DNA of 64,000 nucleotides from JACNJF01 sp050288105 (GTDB lineage: Bacteria > Pseudomonadota > Gammaproteobacteria > GCA-001735895): contig JBNKDE010000004.1 in the NCBI GenBank assembly GCA_050288105.1, positions 233,418 to 297,417 on the forward strand. Direction: 5' to 3'. Shown here piece after piece: positions 18,555 to 28,121 of the stretch. The notes below the pieces were generated by a model. That model had not been told where the DNA came from and did no database searches. It saw only the letters and a list, made by a program, of their open reading frames with translations. The position numbers and the translations under genes are program-made. Within the stretch, counting starts at the first letter, position 1. Each line of letters opens with the position of its first letter.

Positions 18555-18803
18555 TTACGCCTGATGCAGCCATTCGGTCAGATAGTAAAGATATTGGCCC
18601 TCGGAAGATTTGGATGGACCCAGCACCTTTGCTGCAAAATACTGATTTTCCGGCTCTGCATCATGCAAAGCCTGCTCGGCAGAATCCTTGATCTGCACGC
18701 AACTGGCAGAAAAACGCTTGCGATTCCGACGCGGAACATAAACCACCGCGTACTGGCAGGTTGAAACCTCAGTTTCGGGATCAGGTGGGACGAAACCCCG
18801 CAT
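18555..18803 (-). CDS. small conserved-looking protein of unknown function
   Basis: An 82-residue soluble protein beginning MRGFVPPDPETEVS. The ATG at 18803 is preceded at 7 bases by GGGGAG; a TTG two codons upstream is less likely. The sequence alternates beta-like strands (YAVVYVPRRN, YFAAKVLGPS) with a helix and ends YLYYLTEWLHQA. I do not recognise a family. It heads the minus-strand operon that runs through DUF924, yihY and xthA. Confidence 0.6.
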   Translation of the reverse strand: MRGFVPPDPETEVSTCQYAVVYVPRRNRKRFSASCVQIKDSAEQALHDAEPENQYFAAKVLGPSKSSEGQYLYYLTEWLHQA

Positions 18804-18840
18804 GCACAACTCCCCGGTTATCGGTTAATACTATGACCAA

Positions 18841-18870
18841 CCTTTTGAAAATACGGTATTTTACAAAAGG
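18841..18870. repeat. near-perfect hairpin between divergent genes
   Basis: Thirteen base pairs (CCTTTTG paired with CAAAAGG, then AAAATA with TATTTT) surround the loop CGG, with one bulged A. It lies between the divergent starts at 18803 (minus) and 18916 (plus). No T-run follows on either strand, so it is more likely an operator or dyad than a terminator. Confidence 0.5.
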
Positions 18871-18915
18871 CGCTTAGGTTATTCTAACTATCAAAATAAA
18901 TAAACATCAATCGAC

Positions 18916-19614
18916 ATGTCAGCAATCTTTATCAGCGGTACCAGCAAGGGTCTTGGACTCGGCTTAACCCGTCATTACCTGCAGCAAGGCGACCAGGTTT
19001 ACAGCGTGAGCCGGAGCCCCTGCCCGGTACAACACCCCAAGCTACAGCATCGCACACTGGATCTATCACAACTGGATTCTATAGCAGAGAATCTTCAGGG
19101 CTTCCTGCCTGCGACACTGGACCTGGTGATATTGAATGCCGGGGTACTGGGTGAGATCAAGGATCTTGCTGAAACCAGCATGCAGGAAATCAGGACTGTC
19201 ATGGATATTAATGTATGGGCCAATAAGTTCATCCTGGACTGCCTGATCAAGCAAAAGACACCGGTCGATCAGTTAATCCTGATTTCCTCTGGCGCTTCGG
19301 TCAACGGTAATCGGGGCTGGGGGGCTTATTCCATCTCCAAGGCCAGTGTCAACATGATGGCAAAGCTGTATGCCGAAGAGATGCCGCATACCCATATCAC
19401 CGCTTACGCGCCCGGCCTGGTGCACACTGCAATGCAGGATTACCTGTGTCATGATGTAGACAGCGCAAAGTTTCCTTCAATACAACGCCTGCAAAGTGCC
19501 TACCAGACCGCAGATATGCCCGACATCGATACGGCTGCGGCTAAGCTGGCAGCCAGCTTCCCGCGTTGTCTGGATTTCGCCAGTGGCAGCTTCCTCGACA
19601 TCCGCCAGCTCTAG
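18916..19614 (+). CDS. short-chain dehydrogenase/reductase
   Basis: The 232-residue SDR has TSKGLGLG as cofactor loop (SGTSKGLGLGL, ~7-17), NAGVLG at ~75-80, catalytic Ser in LISSGAS and YSISKAS (Tyr-x3-Lys). It resembles sepiapterin-reductase or benzil-reductase-like SDRs in its short length and late APGLVHTAM, but the substrate is not assignable. Start ATG at 18916. A radical SAM gene follows after 9 bases and probably shares its transcript. Confidence 0.88.
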   Translation: MSAIFISGTSKGLGLGLTRHYLQQGDQVYSVSRSPCPVQHPKLQHRTLDLSQLDSIAENLQGFLPATLDLVILNAGVLGEIKDLAETSMQEIRTVMDINVWANKFILDCLIKQKTPVDQLILISSGASVNGNRGWGAYSISKASVNMMAKLYAEEMPHTHITAYAPGLVHTAMQDYLCHDVDSAKFPSIQRLQSAYQTADMPDIDTAAAKLAASFPRCLDFASGSFLDIRQL

Positions 19615-19623
19615 GTCAGCACA

Positions 19624-21102
19624 TTGATATTACTCTGCACACTAAATGCACGCTACATACATAGTGCACTGGGATTACGCTATTTGTACGCCAATATGGG
19701 CGATTTGCAGCCGCTCACCCATATTCAGGAATTCACCATCAATCAGCGCCCCATCGATATCGCTGAAATCATCCTGCAACATAACCCGGACATCGTCGGC
19801 ATCGGCTGTTATATCTGGAATATTCAGCAGATTACCGAGGTACTCGCCATCCTCAAAAGCCTGCGCCCACAGATAATCATTGTACTGGGCGGGCCTGAAA
19901 TCAGTTTTGAAAGCGAACAGTCCAGCGCCTTCACTTATGCGGATCACCTGATCAGGGGGCAGAGTGACCTGGCGTTTGCCGAGCTATGCCGGAATATACG
20001 CCAGCGCAAAACTGGACTGCCGCGCATCATCGATGCCGAAACTCCACAACCGAAAAACCTCGCCCTGCCCTATGAGTTTTATACCGATGAAGACATCCGC
20101 CAACGGGTACTGTACGTAGAAGCTTCGCGCGGCTGCCCTTTCAAATGCGAGTTCTGCCTCTCAGCGCTGGATAAAACCGCACAGCCTTTTGAACTGGACG
20201 AGTTTCTAAAGGCGATGGAAGCTCTCTATCAACGTGGTGCACGCCATTTCAAATTTGTCGACCGCACTTTCAACCTTAACCTTAAAACCAGTGAAAAAAT
20301 CCTGCAGTTTTTCCTCAGCAAACCACTGCATGATTTATTCCTGCACTTCGAGCTGATACCGGATCGACTCCCGCAGGAACTAAAGCAGCTGATAGAACGC
20401 TTCCCCGACGGCGCATTGCAGTTTGAAATCGGCATTCAAACCTTTAACCCACAGATACAGCAACTGATCAGTCGCAAACAGGATCACCAGAAAACACTGG
20501 ATAACCTGCAATACCTCAATAGCGCTACCGGGGTGCATTTACACACCGACCTGATCGCAGGATTACCCGGGGAAGATATCGAAAGCTTTGCACGGGGCTT
20601 TGACCTGCTGGTCTCATTACAGCCACAGGAGATCCAGCTGGGCATCCTGAAGCGCCTGCGCGGTACGCCCATCATCCGCCATACACAGAGTTACCAGATG
20701 GTATACAACCCGCTGCCTCCTTACGAAATCCTGAGCACCGGCAGTATGGATGCATCCACTCTATTCCGTATCAAGCGCTTTGCCCGCTACTGGGATATGA
20801 TCGCCAATTCAGGACGTTTTGAACACACAACCCCGGTTATACTGGGTGAGCAGCCATTCCATAACTTCATGTGCCTGAGCGACTGGCTATTTGAGAACAC
20901 AGCCCAAACCCATCAAATTGCTCTGCCCCGTTTATTTAAACTACTCTACGATTTCAACTCCGAATTAATGCAGCCGTTGCAACAGGACTTCATCAAAACC
21001 GGCATCAAAAGCAGTTTCCAATCAGTCACGCAGTGTCAACCTGAGCAGAAAAAAACAGTACAATCAGCAGCATCAAGACAACAAAGGCACCTGAACCCAT
21101 GA
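19624..21102 (+). CDS. B12-binding-domain radical SAM protein (DUF4080 type)
   Basis: A 492-residue protein. An N-terminal cobalamin-binding-like Rossmann domain (~1-135; ILLCTLNARYIHSALGLRYL, GIGCYIWN, LGGPEISFE) precedes a radical SAM core with C-x3-C-x2-C in SRGCPFKCEFCLS (~180-190). The C-terminal ~90 residues match the DUF4080 extension, in which the protein ends with a helical tail. These enzymes often perform methylations or thiomethylations; the target is unknown. The start is TTG at 19624, about 9 bases after AGG; the first residues already belong to the fold. Its stop overlaps the carboxypeptidase ATG (ATGA). Confidence 0.85.
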   Translation: MILLCTLNARYIHSALGLRYLYANMGDLQPLTHIQEFTINQRPIDIAEIILQHNPDIVGIGCYIWNIQQITEVLAILKSLRPQIIIVLGGPEISFESEQSSAFTYADHLIRGQSDLAFAELCRNIRQRKTGLPRIIDAETPQPKNLALPYEFYTDEDIRQRVLYVEASRGCPFKCEFCLSALDKTAQPFELDEFLKAMEALYQRGARHFKFVDRTFNLNLKTSEKILQFFLSKPLHDLFLHFELIPDRLPQELKQLIERFPDGALQFEIGIQTFNPQIQQLISRKQDHQKTLDNLQYLNSATGVHLHTDLIAGLPGEDIESFARGFDLLVSLQPQEIQLGILKRLRGTPIIRHTQSYQMVYNPLPPYEILSTGSMDASTLFRIKRFARYWDMIANSGRFEHTTPVILGEQPFHNFMCLSDWLFENTAQTHQIALPRLFKLLYDFNSELMQPLQQDFIKTGIKSSFQSVTQCQPEQKKTVQSAASRQQRHLNP

Positions 21103-22238
21103 CAGACATTCAGATACACAGTGATTTTGACGGCGCTAACATCGAATGTATCGACGCCAGCGACGCGCAAAATATCCAGCTGGCTATTCGCAAGGATAAC
21201 CAGTCAGATTTTTACCAGTGGTTTTACTTTCGCGCAGCGAATGTACTGGACCTTCCCTGTCGCTATGTCATTACCAATGCAGCAGGTGCAGCTTATCCAC
21301 GCGGTTGGGAAAACTATCGTGTCGTCGCCTCCTATGATCGCGAATACTGGTTCAGGCTGGATACCAGCTACCAGAATGGAGAATTAGTGATTCAGCATAG
21401 CAGTAGCCATGCGCAAATTTATTTCGCTTACTTCGCGCCCTATAGCATGGAGCGACATGCTGACCTGATCGCCTACGCACAAAGTAGTGGCAGCTGTGCG
21501 GTGCATAGCCTGGGTAGTACGCTGGATGGCCAGAGCATCGATTGCCTGCAATTTGGCGAGGATGATGGCAGACGCAAAAAACTGTGGATGATCGCGCGCC
21601 AGCACCCCGGTGAAACTATGGCAGAATGGTGGATGGAAGGGATGATCAATCGCCTGCTGGATGATAACGATGCGGTGGTTAAAGCACTACTCAGCCAGGC
21701 TGTCATTTATATCGTACCTAATATGAACCCTGACGGCAGTCGGCGCGGTCACCTACGTACCAATGCGGTAGGCTCCAACCTCAACCGTGAGTGGGAAGCG
21801 CCGACACTGGAGCGCAGCCCTGAGGTTTACCATGTGCTGCAAAAAATGAAAGCAACCGGTGTTGATTTCGCTCTGGATGTGCATGGCGATGAATCCCTGC
21901 CCTATAACTTCATAGCCGGCACCCAGGGCATTGCAAGCTGGAATCCTGCACGCCAGCGCAAGCTCGATATCTTTAAAGCGACTTTAGCCAGCATCAATCC
22001 TGACTTTCAGACCGAGCATGGCTACCCGGCAAATGCCCCCGGCACAGCGAATATGAGTTATTGCTCCAATGCAGTAGCAGAGTACTTCAATTGCCCCGCA
22101 ATGACGCTGGAAATGCCGTTTAAAGATAGCACCGTCACCCCGGACCCGATTACTGGCTGGAGCCCTGAGCGTTGTATCGGACTTGCGGAGAGTTGCCTGG
22201 ACGCCATTTACCAGAGCTGGCAGCAGGTCATCGAGTGA
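21099..22238 (+). CDS. M14-family zinc carboxypeptidase (cytosolic CCP-like)
   Basis: The 379-residue protein has an N-terminal beta-sandwich (~1-125, with YQWFYFRAAN typical of cytosolic carboxypeptidases) and an M14 catalytic domain. Zinc ligands: His and Glu of RQHPGETMAEWW and His of DVHGDE; NMNPDGSRRGHLR and GSNLNREW are substrate-site motifs; the catalytic Glu is in TLEMPFKD. It has no signal peptide. Eukaryotic relatives trim polyglutamate or C-terminal residues of tubulin; bacterial targets are unknown. It overlaps the radical SAM gene by 4 bases, so the two are translationally coupled. Confidence 0.92.
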   Translation: MTDIQIHSDFDGANIECIDASDAQNIQLAIRKDNQSDFYQWFYFRAANVLDLPCRYVITNAAGAAYPRGWENYRVVASYDREYWFRLDTSYQNGELVIQHSSSHAQIYFAYFAPYSMERHADLIAYAQSSGSCAVHSLGSTLDGQSIDCLQFGEDDGRRKKLWMIARQHPGETMAEWWMEGMINRLLDDNDAVVKALLSQAVIYIVPNMNPDGSRRGHLRTNAVGSNLNREWEAPTLERSPEVYHVLQKMKATGVDFALDVHGDESLPYNFIAGTQGIASWNPARQRKLDIFKATLASINPDFQTEHGYPANAPGTANMSYCSNAVAEYFNCPAMTLEMPFKDSTVTPDPITGWSPERCIGLAESCLDAIYQSWQQVIE

Positions 22239-22595
22239 TTATTTCACGCTGAATAAATCAGTGTCATAGATGAATTCGGCCACGGCTCTAACCTTATCCT
22301 CAGGATAAGGTAGTGCTGGCATTAACTTAAAACGATCCACCGCATCAGGCATCAATGATTTTGCAGCATCTGGCTTGTGCACATAATCAGTTACAAAATT
22401 CACGAAAGCCTCTCGATCCGGTAATGTTCTCAGCAAATTTCTCTTCACACCAAAAAACGGTGGTGCGATGGACGGCGGCGGCACCAGTTTATGGCATCCG
22501 GAGCACAAAGCTGTGTATAAAGCCTGCCCATCTTCCGCAGCAACAGGAAAAGAAAAGCAAACAGAGATCAAACTACAGAGGATAATTTTTTTCAT
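22239..22595 (-). CDS. small periplasmic c-type cytochrome
   Basis: A 118-residue protein with a signal peptide (to about residue 20, PVAA-EDG) and one haem-binding CSGCH at 31-35. The Met ligand is probably in KSLMPDAV or FKLMPALPY. It is a class I monohaem cytochrome for periplasmic electron transfer; the partner is unknown. It directly abuts the end of the converging carboxypeptidase gene. Confidence 0.9.
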   Translation of the reverse strand: MKKIILCSLISVCFSFPVAAEDGQALYTALCSGCHKLVPPPSIAPPFFGVKRNLLRTLPDREAFVNFVTDYVHKPDAAKSLMPDAVDRFKLMPALPYPEDKVRAVAEFIYDTDLFSVK

Positions 22596-22780
22596 GATAC
22601 TTCATCTTTTTGGATTTAATCGTAATGCGCTCGGGCCTGCACTTACTGCATTCAGCCTGATTTCAGTATAGCCCCACCCGGTGTTAATTCAATTATCCGT
22701 GTAGCCCTCATGACTTGCCCGCTCACATCGCCTGTTTCTTTTCTGGTATAGTTACGACCAGGAAATAACACCAACACAAG

Positions 22781-23302
22781 ATGAAAACAAATCCTTACCA
22801 GAAGTTAATTTTGCTGACCCTGTTACTGTGCTCGACATCGGCAAAGGCGGGCGTCTATTTACAGCTATCAGCCGCCCAGATGGCAGTCGACACACCCGCG
22901 GCCTCTACCTATCCGATGCTGGCCGATGTGCGCCTGGGTTATGCAATAGAGGGACACCAGATAGAGCTGGCTGCGATGACTTCGTATGATGATGACAGCC
23001 TGAATCAATTGACGGTAAAAGCGCCGCTCAGCAGTTCCATCCTGTATCACTACATTCCCAGAATAAACTCCAGCCTGAAACTGCACCTGATCATAGGGGC
23101 CAGCCAGGTCAATATAGAATCAAGCTATCCGGGTACTGCTGGAACCGATGATAACTTTAGCGGTATCAGTGCAGGCATTGGACTGCAGGAAGCTTTTAAG
23201 TCGATTCCTCAATTGAAAGTATCACTACAGTGGATACAGCTTTATCGCGGACGCGATCTGCATATCAGCAACACCAGTCTGGGGATCCACTATGCGTTCT
23301 AG
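22781..23302 (+). CDS. small outer-membrane beta-barrel protein
   Basis: A 173-residue protein with a signal peptide (LILLTLLLCSTSAKA) and alternating hydrophobic strands ending in the aromatic terminus GIHYAF, as in 8-stranded OmpA/OmpW-like barrels. The N-terminal VYLQLSAAQM and the central GASQVNIESS fit barrel strands. The ligand is unknown. It starts after AGATGAAAAC with a weak ribosome site. The next gene overlaps its last 11 bases, so they are one operon. Confidence 0.7.
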   Translation: MKTNPYQKLILLTLLLCSTSAKAGVYLQLSAAQMAVDTPAASTYPMLADVRLGYAIEGHQIELAAMTSYDDDSLNQLTVKAPLSSSILYHYIPRINSSLKLHLIIGASQVNIESSYPGTAGTDDNFSGISAGIGLQEAFKSIPQLKVSLQWIQLYRGRDLHISNTSLGIHYAF

Positions 23303-24704
23303 ACTTTTATTCTCCTGCCTGCTGACCTGCTGCCTGCTTTTACAGCTCACTGCCTGCAGCGATGAAGCCAGAGAAACAGCACTGATAGATCTACATACTA
23401 CCGCCGCGCAGGACGTTGTATCCCTGCAGTTTCCTGCCGATACCGAAACCGTGATATCGGTAAACAGCCAAACAGCGCTATCCGTACTGGGGCTAAAATC
23501 CAACGCAATCGACAGCGTCAGCCTGAGCAGCGAAATTAAATGGTCATTGTCAGCAAATGCACGAAGCCAGATTAGTTCGAATGGCGTCATCAGCGCCGGT
23601 CCCGTTGCTGAATCACTCACGGTTACGGCTACCCTGGGCATACTCAGCACCAGTATCGATATCCGTGTTTCAGCAGCAAAGTTTGATCAGGTGATCAGCC
23701 TGAATGCCCTGCCCCTCAGTCTCGATATGTGCCAGTCGCGCCAGATCCAGCCCCAGGCACGCTATATCGATGCATCCGGCAATACCGAAGAGCGTAAACT
23801 GGACAACACCCTGATTAACAGTATTGAATGGATCATACTAAATGCATCGGATCTGAGCATATCGCACAGTGCTTACATTGAAACCGTGAATAACGTGACT
23901 ACACTATACGGCCTGGAAGCAACAAATGTAATCATACGCGCACGCGCAACCTCCACCTACAGCGGCACCCTGGTCACCTCAGGCGATATCAGCCAGGACA
24001 TAGGCAGCGCGCTGGACAGTATCAAACTCTGTTATAGCACGGCAAACGATTACACCAGCTGCAGTGTCAGCAGCCCCCATATAGAACAGGACAAGAGCCT
24101 TTCTTTTATTGCGGTTGGCAACTACCCGTCTAACACTTCCAGCCCCTACCAGAATATTACCCGTACCACAAAATGGGGACTCAGTAATAACTACCTGTCC
24201 GCGGTGTTAAGCCAGGATATGCAGCAAATCGCCGTCACTGGAGAGCAGGAATTACAGACCTCAACACTGTCCTATGCCTGTGGCGAAATTCAGCAATCAA
24301 TCAGTGGCATTGATATAGCACAGGGGATTATTCTGAATAGCAGTGTTGACTGCGCCAGCAACTGCCAGGGTTCATCCACGCCTGTCACCATCGATAGACT
24401 CAGCGTAAGCTCGCTGGATGTCAGCGCGAATGCTACTCAACTGACGCATAATCAGGCCCTGACACTAACCGCCCCACTAGAGATAGAATTCGTGGTCACT
24501 GCGCATTATTCCAATGGAGAGCAGGCTGATATCACCAGCGATAGTAGCCTTAGCTACTACATCATCAACATCGATGGACAGCCTACCGTGATTGAAGCAG
24601 TGGCTGGTACGCCAGGCAGCTACACAGTATTAAACAGCGGAACGGCTAAAATCCAGCTTGATTATCGCGGTAAAACCTTTATTGCCATTATTGAAATCCT
24701 CTAA
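23292..24704 (+). CDS. lipoprotein with Ig-like (BIG2-type) repeats
   Basis: A 470-residue protein with a lipoprotein signal peptide and lipobox LTAC (Cys at ~24). The mature part is Ser/Thr-rich beta-sandwich sequence; two segments look like bacterial Ig-like BIG2 domains (SLSSEIKWSLSANARSQISSNGVI near residue 75-100; the C-terminal one ends AKIQLDYRGKTFIAIIEIL). It is probably held in the outer membrane. It is translationally coupled to the small barrel protein upstream. Confidence 0.7.
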   Translation: MRSRLLFSCLLTCCLLLQLTACSDEARETALIDLHTTAAQDVVSLQFPADTETVISVNSQTALSVLGLKSNAIDSVSLSSEIKWSLSANARSQISSNGVISAGPVAESLTVTATLGILSTSIDIRVSAAKFDQVISLNALPLSLDMCQSRQIQPQARYIDASGNTEERKLDNTLINSIEWIILNASDLSISHSAYIETVNNVTTLYGLEATNVIIRARATSTYSGTLVTSGDISQDIGSALDSIKLCYSTANDYTSCSVSSPHIEQDKSLSFIAVGNYPSNTSSPYQNITRTTKWGLSNNYLSAVLSQDMQQIAVTGEQELQTSTLSYACGEIQQSISGIDIAQGIILNSSVDCASNCQGSSTPVTIDRLSVSSLDVSANATQLTHNQALTLTAPLEIEFVVTAHYSNGEQADITSDSSLSYYIINIDGQPTVIEAVAGTPGSYTVLNSGTAKIQLDYRGKTFIAIIEIL

Positions 24705-24887
24705 TCAGGCGACATCTAGCGAGCTATTGCGCTGACAACAAAACAGCACTCACAGCGCAAGATTCTCACACAGGATAGATGCCCTATTGCAGCCTGATCA
24801 AGCTGTGTGACAATTTGCCACATTTAGCCCCCTTTCCCATCTCTCTATACTCGCCCGGTATTTTAGAAGAATTAACGGGCGTCTCGA

Positions 24888-26924
24888 ATGAACAGAATCA
24901 ACCTATTTACTTTATGTATTTGCTCCAGCTTAAGCGCGCTTAGCGCAACTGCCGACCAGAACATCCCTGAAAACGATAATGACAAGCTGCCACTAATCGT
25001 TATCGAAGGAAAAAAAATCAAACAGGTTAATATCAACGAAGTCAAATCGGCAGACCTGGCCGAGGCATTAACCAAAAAAATCCCCTCGGTCTCACTGGTG
25101 CGCCGCAGCGGCATTGCAAACGACATCATTTTGCGTGGCCAGAAAAAAGACAACATCAACATTCTTATTGATAACGCCAAGATCCATGGCGCCTGCCCCA
25201 ACCGTATGGATCCTCCTACCTCTCATGTACTGACCAACAACATTGATGAAATAGAAATCACCGATGGTCCATTTGACGTGGAAAACTTTGGCACCTTAAG
25301 TGGCGCGGTGAAAATCACCACCGCTATGCCTGAAGCAGGATTACGTGGAGATATCAGCCTGAATATGGGTAGCTGGGATTACCAGAAATTCGCACTTAAC
25401 CTGAACGGGGGAAGTGAAAAAATTCGCGCCATACTGAGCCTTTCACAGGAAACCGGTGGGCAGTATGAAGATGGCGATGGCAATAACTTTTCAGAACAGA
25501 TTGAAGCCAGCATCCCTGGATCAATGGCCAACTACAAGCCAGAATATACGGATAATGATGCCTACAAAAAAAGCACGCTGATGGGTAAAGTTTACGCCAC
25601 CACTGCGGATAATCAGGAACTCGAGTTGAGCTACACGGCCAACCGGAGTGATGATATTTTCTATCCCTCCAGCATGATGGACGCGCTGTATGATGATTCT
25701 GACATCATTAACCTGAACTATCGTTTTCTCGACTTAGGGGCCTACTCCAACAAGCTGGAAATCCAGGCGTATAACTCAAAGGTCGAACACCCCATGTCCA
25801 CCTTTTATCGCATTTCTTCGGGCATAGATGCCGCCAATGAAAAAATCAGCGCGCTGGACACCCATTCCACTGGTTTCAAGGTCATCAATAGCGCCGAGCT
25901 TTCCGCTCAGTCTGACATTAAATACGGTATTGACCTGAATACCCGCAACTGGGATGGTGAGTATATCGGCTTCGGTATGAGCGCGGGCATTACCGGCATG
26001 GTCAGCATCCCCGATGTAGACACCAGGAACCAGGCAATATTTGTTGAATACGACAGCGATATTAGCGATGCGGTTAACCTGAAGCTGGGCGCGCGTTACG
26101 ACGATACCAGCATCAATACTGCTGACGCCGCGCTACAGGACAATGACTACACCGCGTTCAGCGCATTTATCTACAGCAGCTATCAAATCAACCCGCAGCA
26201 TAAGCTGTTTGGCGGCCTGGGTAAGGGCTCACGCGTACCCGATGCACGTGAATTATACTTCCGCTCTTCTATGGGCACTGGCACGTTGTTAGGAACACCG
26301 GATTTAAATGACACCTCGAATACGGAAGTTGATTTGGGTATCGAGAGTCATATCGGTAACCTGTCGCTCACTGGCAAAATGTTCTACAGCAAGCTGAGTG
26401 ACTATATTTACTACAACGCCAGTAAAATGATGCAACGCTTTGAAAATATTGACGCCACTATATACGGTGTGGACATCAGTGGCATGTATCAGATTAATAC
26501 CCACTTCGACATTGATTTTGGCCTCGCTCTGCAAAAAGGTAGCAAAGACGAAGCGCTGGCTGGTCAGACCGATACCGACCTTGCGGAAATCCCTCCGCTC
26601 AAGCTCAGCACCAGCCTGAATTATCACTACCAGAAGGACAGTAGCGCAATGCTAGAAGTCATATCTGCACAGAGCTGGAGTGATTATGATGCGGACAATG
26701 GTGAGCAGGAGCTGGATAGCTGGGCGGTCATGAATCTGAAGGTGAAACACCGCTTTAATCCACAGTTTGGCATCACCGTTGGCGTGGACAACCTGTTTGA
26801 CAAAACCTACGCCGTTAGCAACACCTACAAGGATCTGACACTGCTCGCGGATGGCAGCGGCGATGTCATGCTGATCAATGAGCCTGGGCGTTATTTTTAT
26901 GTAAATGGTGTTTACTCGTTTTAA
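24888..26924 (+). CDS. TonB-dependent receptor, OprC/NosA-like (copper)
   Basis: A 678-residue outer-membrane receptor: signal peptide (to ~24), plug domain (~35-150) and a 22-strand barrel ending YFYVNGVYSF. The plug contains ACPNRMDPPTSH. OprC and NosA use a CxxxM pair in this loop to bind copper, and here Cys-Pro-Asn-Arg-Met keeps that pair. The protein lacks a classical hydroxamate-siderophore signature. It likely imports copper (or a copper complex) with TonB energy. No nos genes are next to it, but a cytochrome c is nearby. The 183 bases upstream hold a dyad (24727-24760) but no clear operator. Confidence 0.85.
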   Translation: MNRINLFTLCICSSLSALSATADQNIPENDNDKLPLIVIEGKKIKQVNINEVKSADLAEALTKKIPSVSLVRRSGIANDIILRGQKKDNINILIDNAKIHGACPNRMDPPTSHVLTNNIDEIEITDGPFDVENFGTLSGAVKITTAMPEAGLRGDISLNMGSWDYQKFALNLNGGSEKIRAILSLSQETGGQYEDGDGNNFSEQIEASIPGSMANYKPEYTDNDAYKKSTLMGKVYATTADNQELELSYTANRSDDIFYPSSMMDALYDDSDIINLNYRFLDLGAYSNKLEIQAYNSKVEHPMSTFYRISSGIDAANEKISALDTHSTGFKVINSAELSAQSDIKYGIDLNTRNWDGEYIGFGMSAGITGMVSIPDVDTRNQAIFVEYDSDISDAVNLKLGARYDDTSINTADAALQDNDYTAFSAFIYSSYQINPQHKLFGGLGKGSRVPDARELYFRSSMGTGTLLGTPDLNDTSNTEVDLGIESHIGNLSLTGKMFYSKLSDYIYYNASKMMQRFENIDATIYGVDISGMYQINTHFDIDFGLALQKGSKDEALAGQTDTDLAEIPPLKLSTSLNYHYQKDSSAMLEVISAQSWSDYDADNGEQELDSWAVMNLKVKHRFNPQFGITVGVDNLFDKTYAVSNTYKDLTLLADGSGDVMLINEPGRYFYVNGVYSF

Positions 26925-26944
26925 ATCCACGCTGACAGACCTGA

Positions 26945-26990
26945 AGCGAATTCAAGGAGCCTCTGTACAAATCGGAGGTTCCTGAATTCG
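26945..26990 (+). terminator. possible terminator hairpin after the TonB receptor
   Basis: Arms CGAATTCAAGGAGCCTC and GAGGTTCCTGAATTCG pair over about 15 bases with one bulge and one mismatch, and AAGTTTTG follows. It lies about 25 bases after the receptor stop. The tail is short, so termination is plausible rather than certain. Confidence 0.45.
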
Positions 26991-27176
26991 AAGTTTTGAA
27001 TAAATTTTCAGGCGATCTTGAAATGAGAAATCATCTCACGCAAATTCTCTCCCAGAATGGAAATGCATCACCTCTCCAATCAATGGCTTTGTGCAGAGCC
27101 TGTTAAATCTGTGCTCGCTACACTCATAGGCTTTGTGATAAGGTCAAAATTTGCTTGCGGAGTGTAGAAAGCTTCG

Positions 27177-28118
27177 ATGAAGATAGTTAACTTCCAGGAT
27201 CTGTCGCTAAAAGATCTATCTGAAGTCCGGTTAGATTTCTCAAATTTACAATGGATCGATGTGAACCGACCGGTAACCGAGTTTCTGAAATATACCGATC
27301 ACCCATTTCACCGCCACCATCAGATTGACCTGGCTAATAATCGACACCCACCCTCCTTTGAGCACTCGGAAAGTTACGAATTGCTGATTTTTCGCAATAT
27401 CGACAATCGCTTCGAAGTGATTGAACCCAAAACACGATCGGTTGCCTTTATCCTGATCGACAATACCATCGCCACCATTCATGATGAAGACGATGCCATC
27501 TTTAGCAAGCTGTATAAAAAATGGGTCAGCAAAGAATTAAAAAGACCGAAGGACGTGGTCTTTCTATTACATTTACTGCTGGATGAAATTAGTGATTCAT
27601 TCCTCGCTATTCGAGAACCCCTGGTTAACCAGGTATCAGACTGGCAGAAGAAATTGCTGGACCCTAATGATCCCTATAACGACTGGCAGGTCATCATGAA
27701 GGCGAAGTCCAGTCTGCGCGCACTTAATACCAATCTGGAATTGCAGAGAGAAGTACTGGCACGCTGGCGTGAGAATACGCGCTATGAATTAAATGCATCC
27801 AACAGTATTCGTTTTAACGATCTGGATAGCCATCTGGCGCGCATTGAAAGACTGTCATCCGGCATCAGTTCAGATCTGGATTCACTGACCCAGATCTATT
27901 TCGCCTCTATTGGCCAGAAAACCAACAGTACCATGCAGATCCTGGCGGTGCTGTCAGCCATCTTCCTGCCACTCAACCTGATCGCAGGGATTTTTGGTAT
28001 GAACTTTGTTTACATCCCGCTGCTGAAAAACCCCTGGGGTATCGCCATTACGATTGCCTGCATGTTGCTTGTATCCTTCAGCCTGCTGTGGTGGTTCAAA
28101 AAGAAAAAATGGTTTTAA
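27177..28118 (+). CDS. CorA-family divalent cation transporter
   Basis: A 313-residue CorA: a cytoplasmic alpha/beta domain (~1-230) and two C-terminal TM helices. The hallmark GMN sits in AGIFGMNFVYIPLL at the end of the first helix, and the protein ends with a basic tail FKKKKWF. It carries Mg2+ or, in the ZntB branch, Zn2+; the EFxxR details do not settle which. The ATG is at 27177. It converges with the Kef gene, leaving 3 bases. Confidence 0.9.
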   Translation: MKIVNFQDLSLKDLSEVRLDFSNLQWIDVNRPVTEFLKYTDHPFHRHHQIDLANNRHPPSFEHSESYELLIFRNIDNRFEVIEPKTRSVAFILIDNTIATIHDEDDAIFSKLYKKWVSKELKRPKDVVFLLHLLLDEISDSFLAIREPLVNQVSDWQKKLLDPNDPYNDWQVIMKAKSSLRALNTNLELQREVLARWRENTRYELNASNSIRFNDLDSHLARIERLSSGISSDLDSLTQIYFASIGQKTNSTMQILAVLSAIFLPLNLIAGIFGMNFVYIPLLKNPWGIAITIACMLLVSFSLLWWFKKKKWF

Positions 28119-28121
28119 AGC

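Noticed and set aside
24727..24760. Dyad TTGCGCTG/CAGCGCAA as a terminator of the lipoprotein gene
   Set aside because: The loop is 18 bases and no T-run follows; could be incidental.
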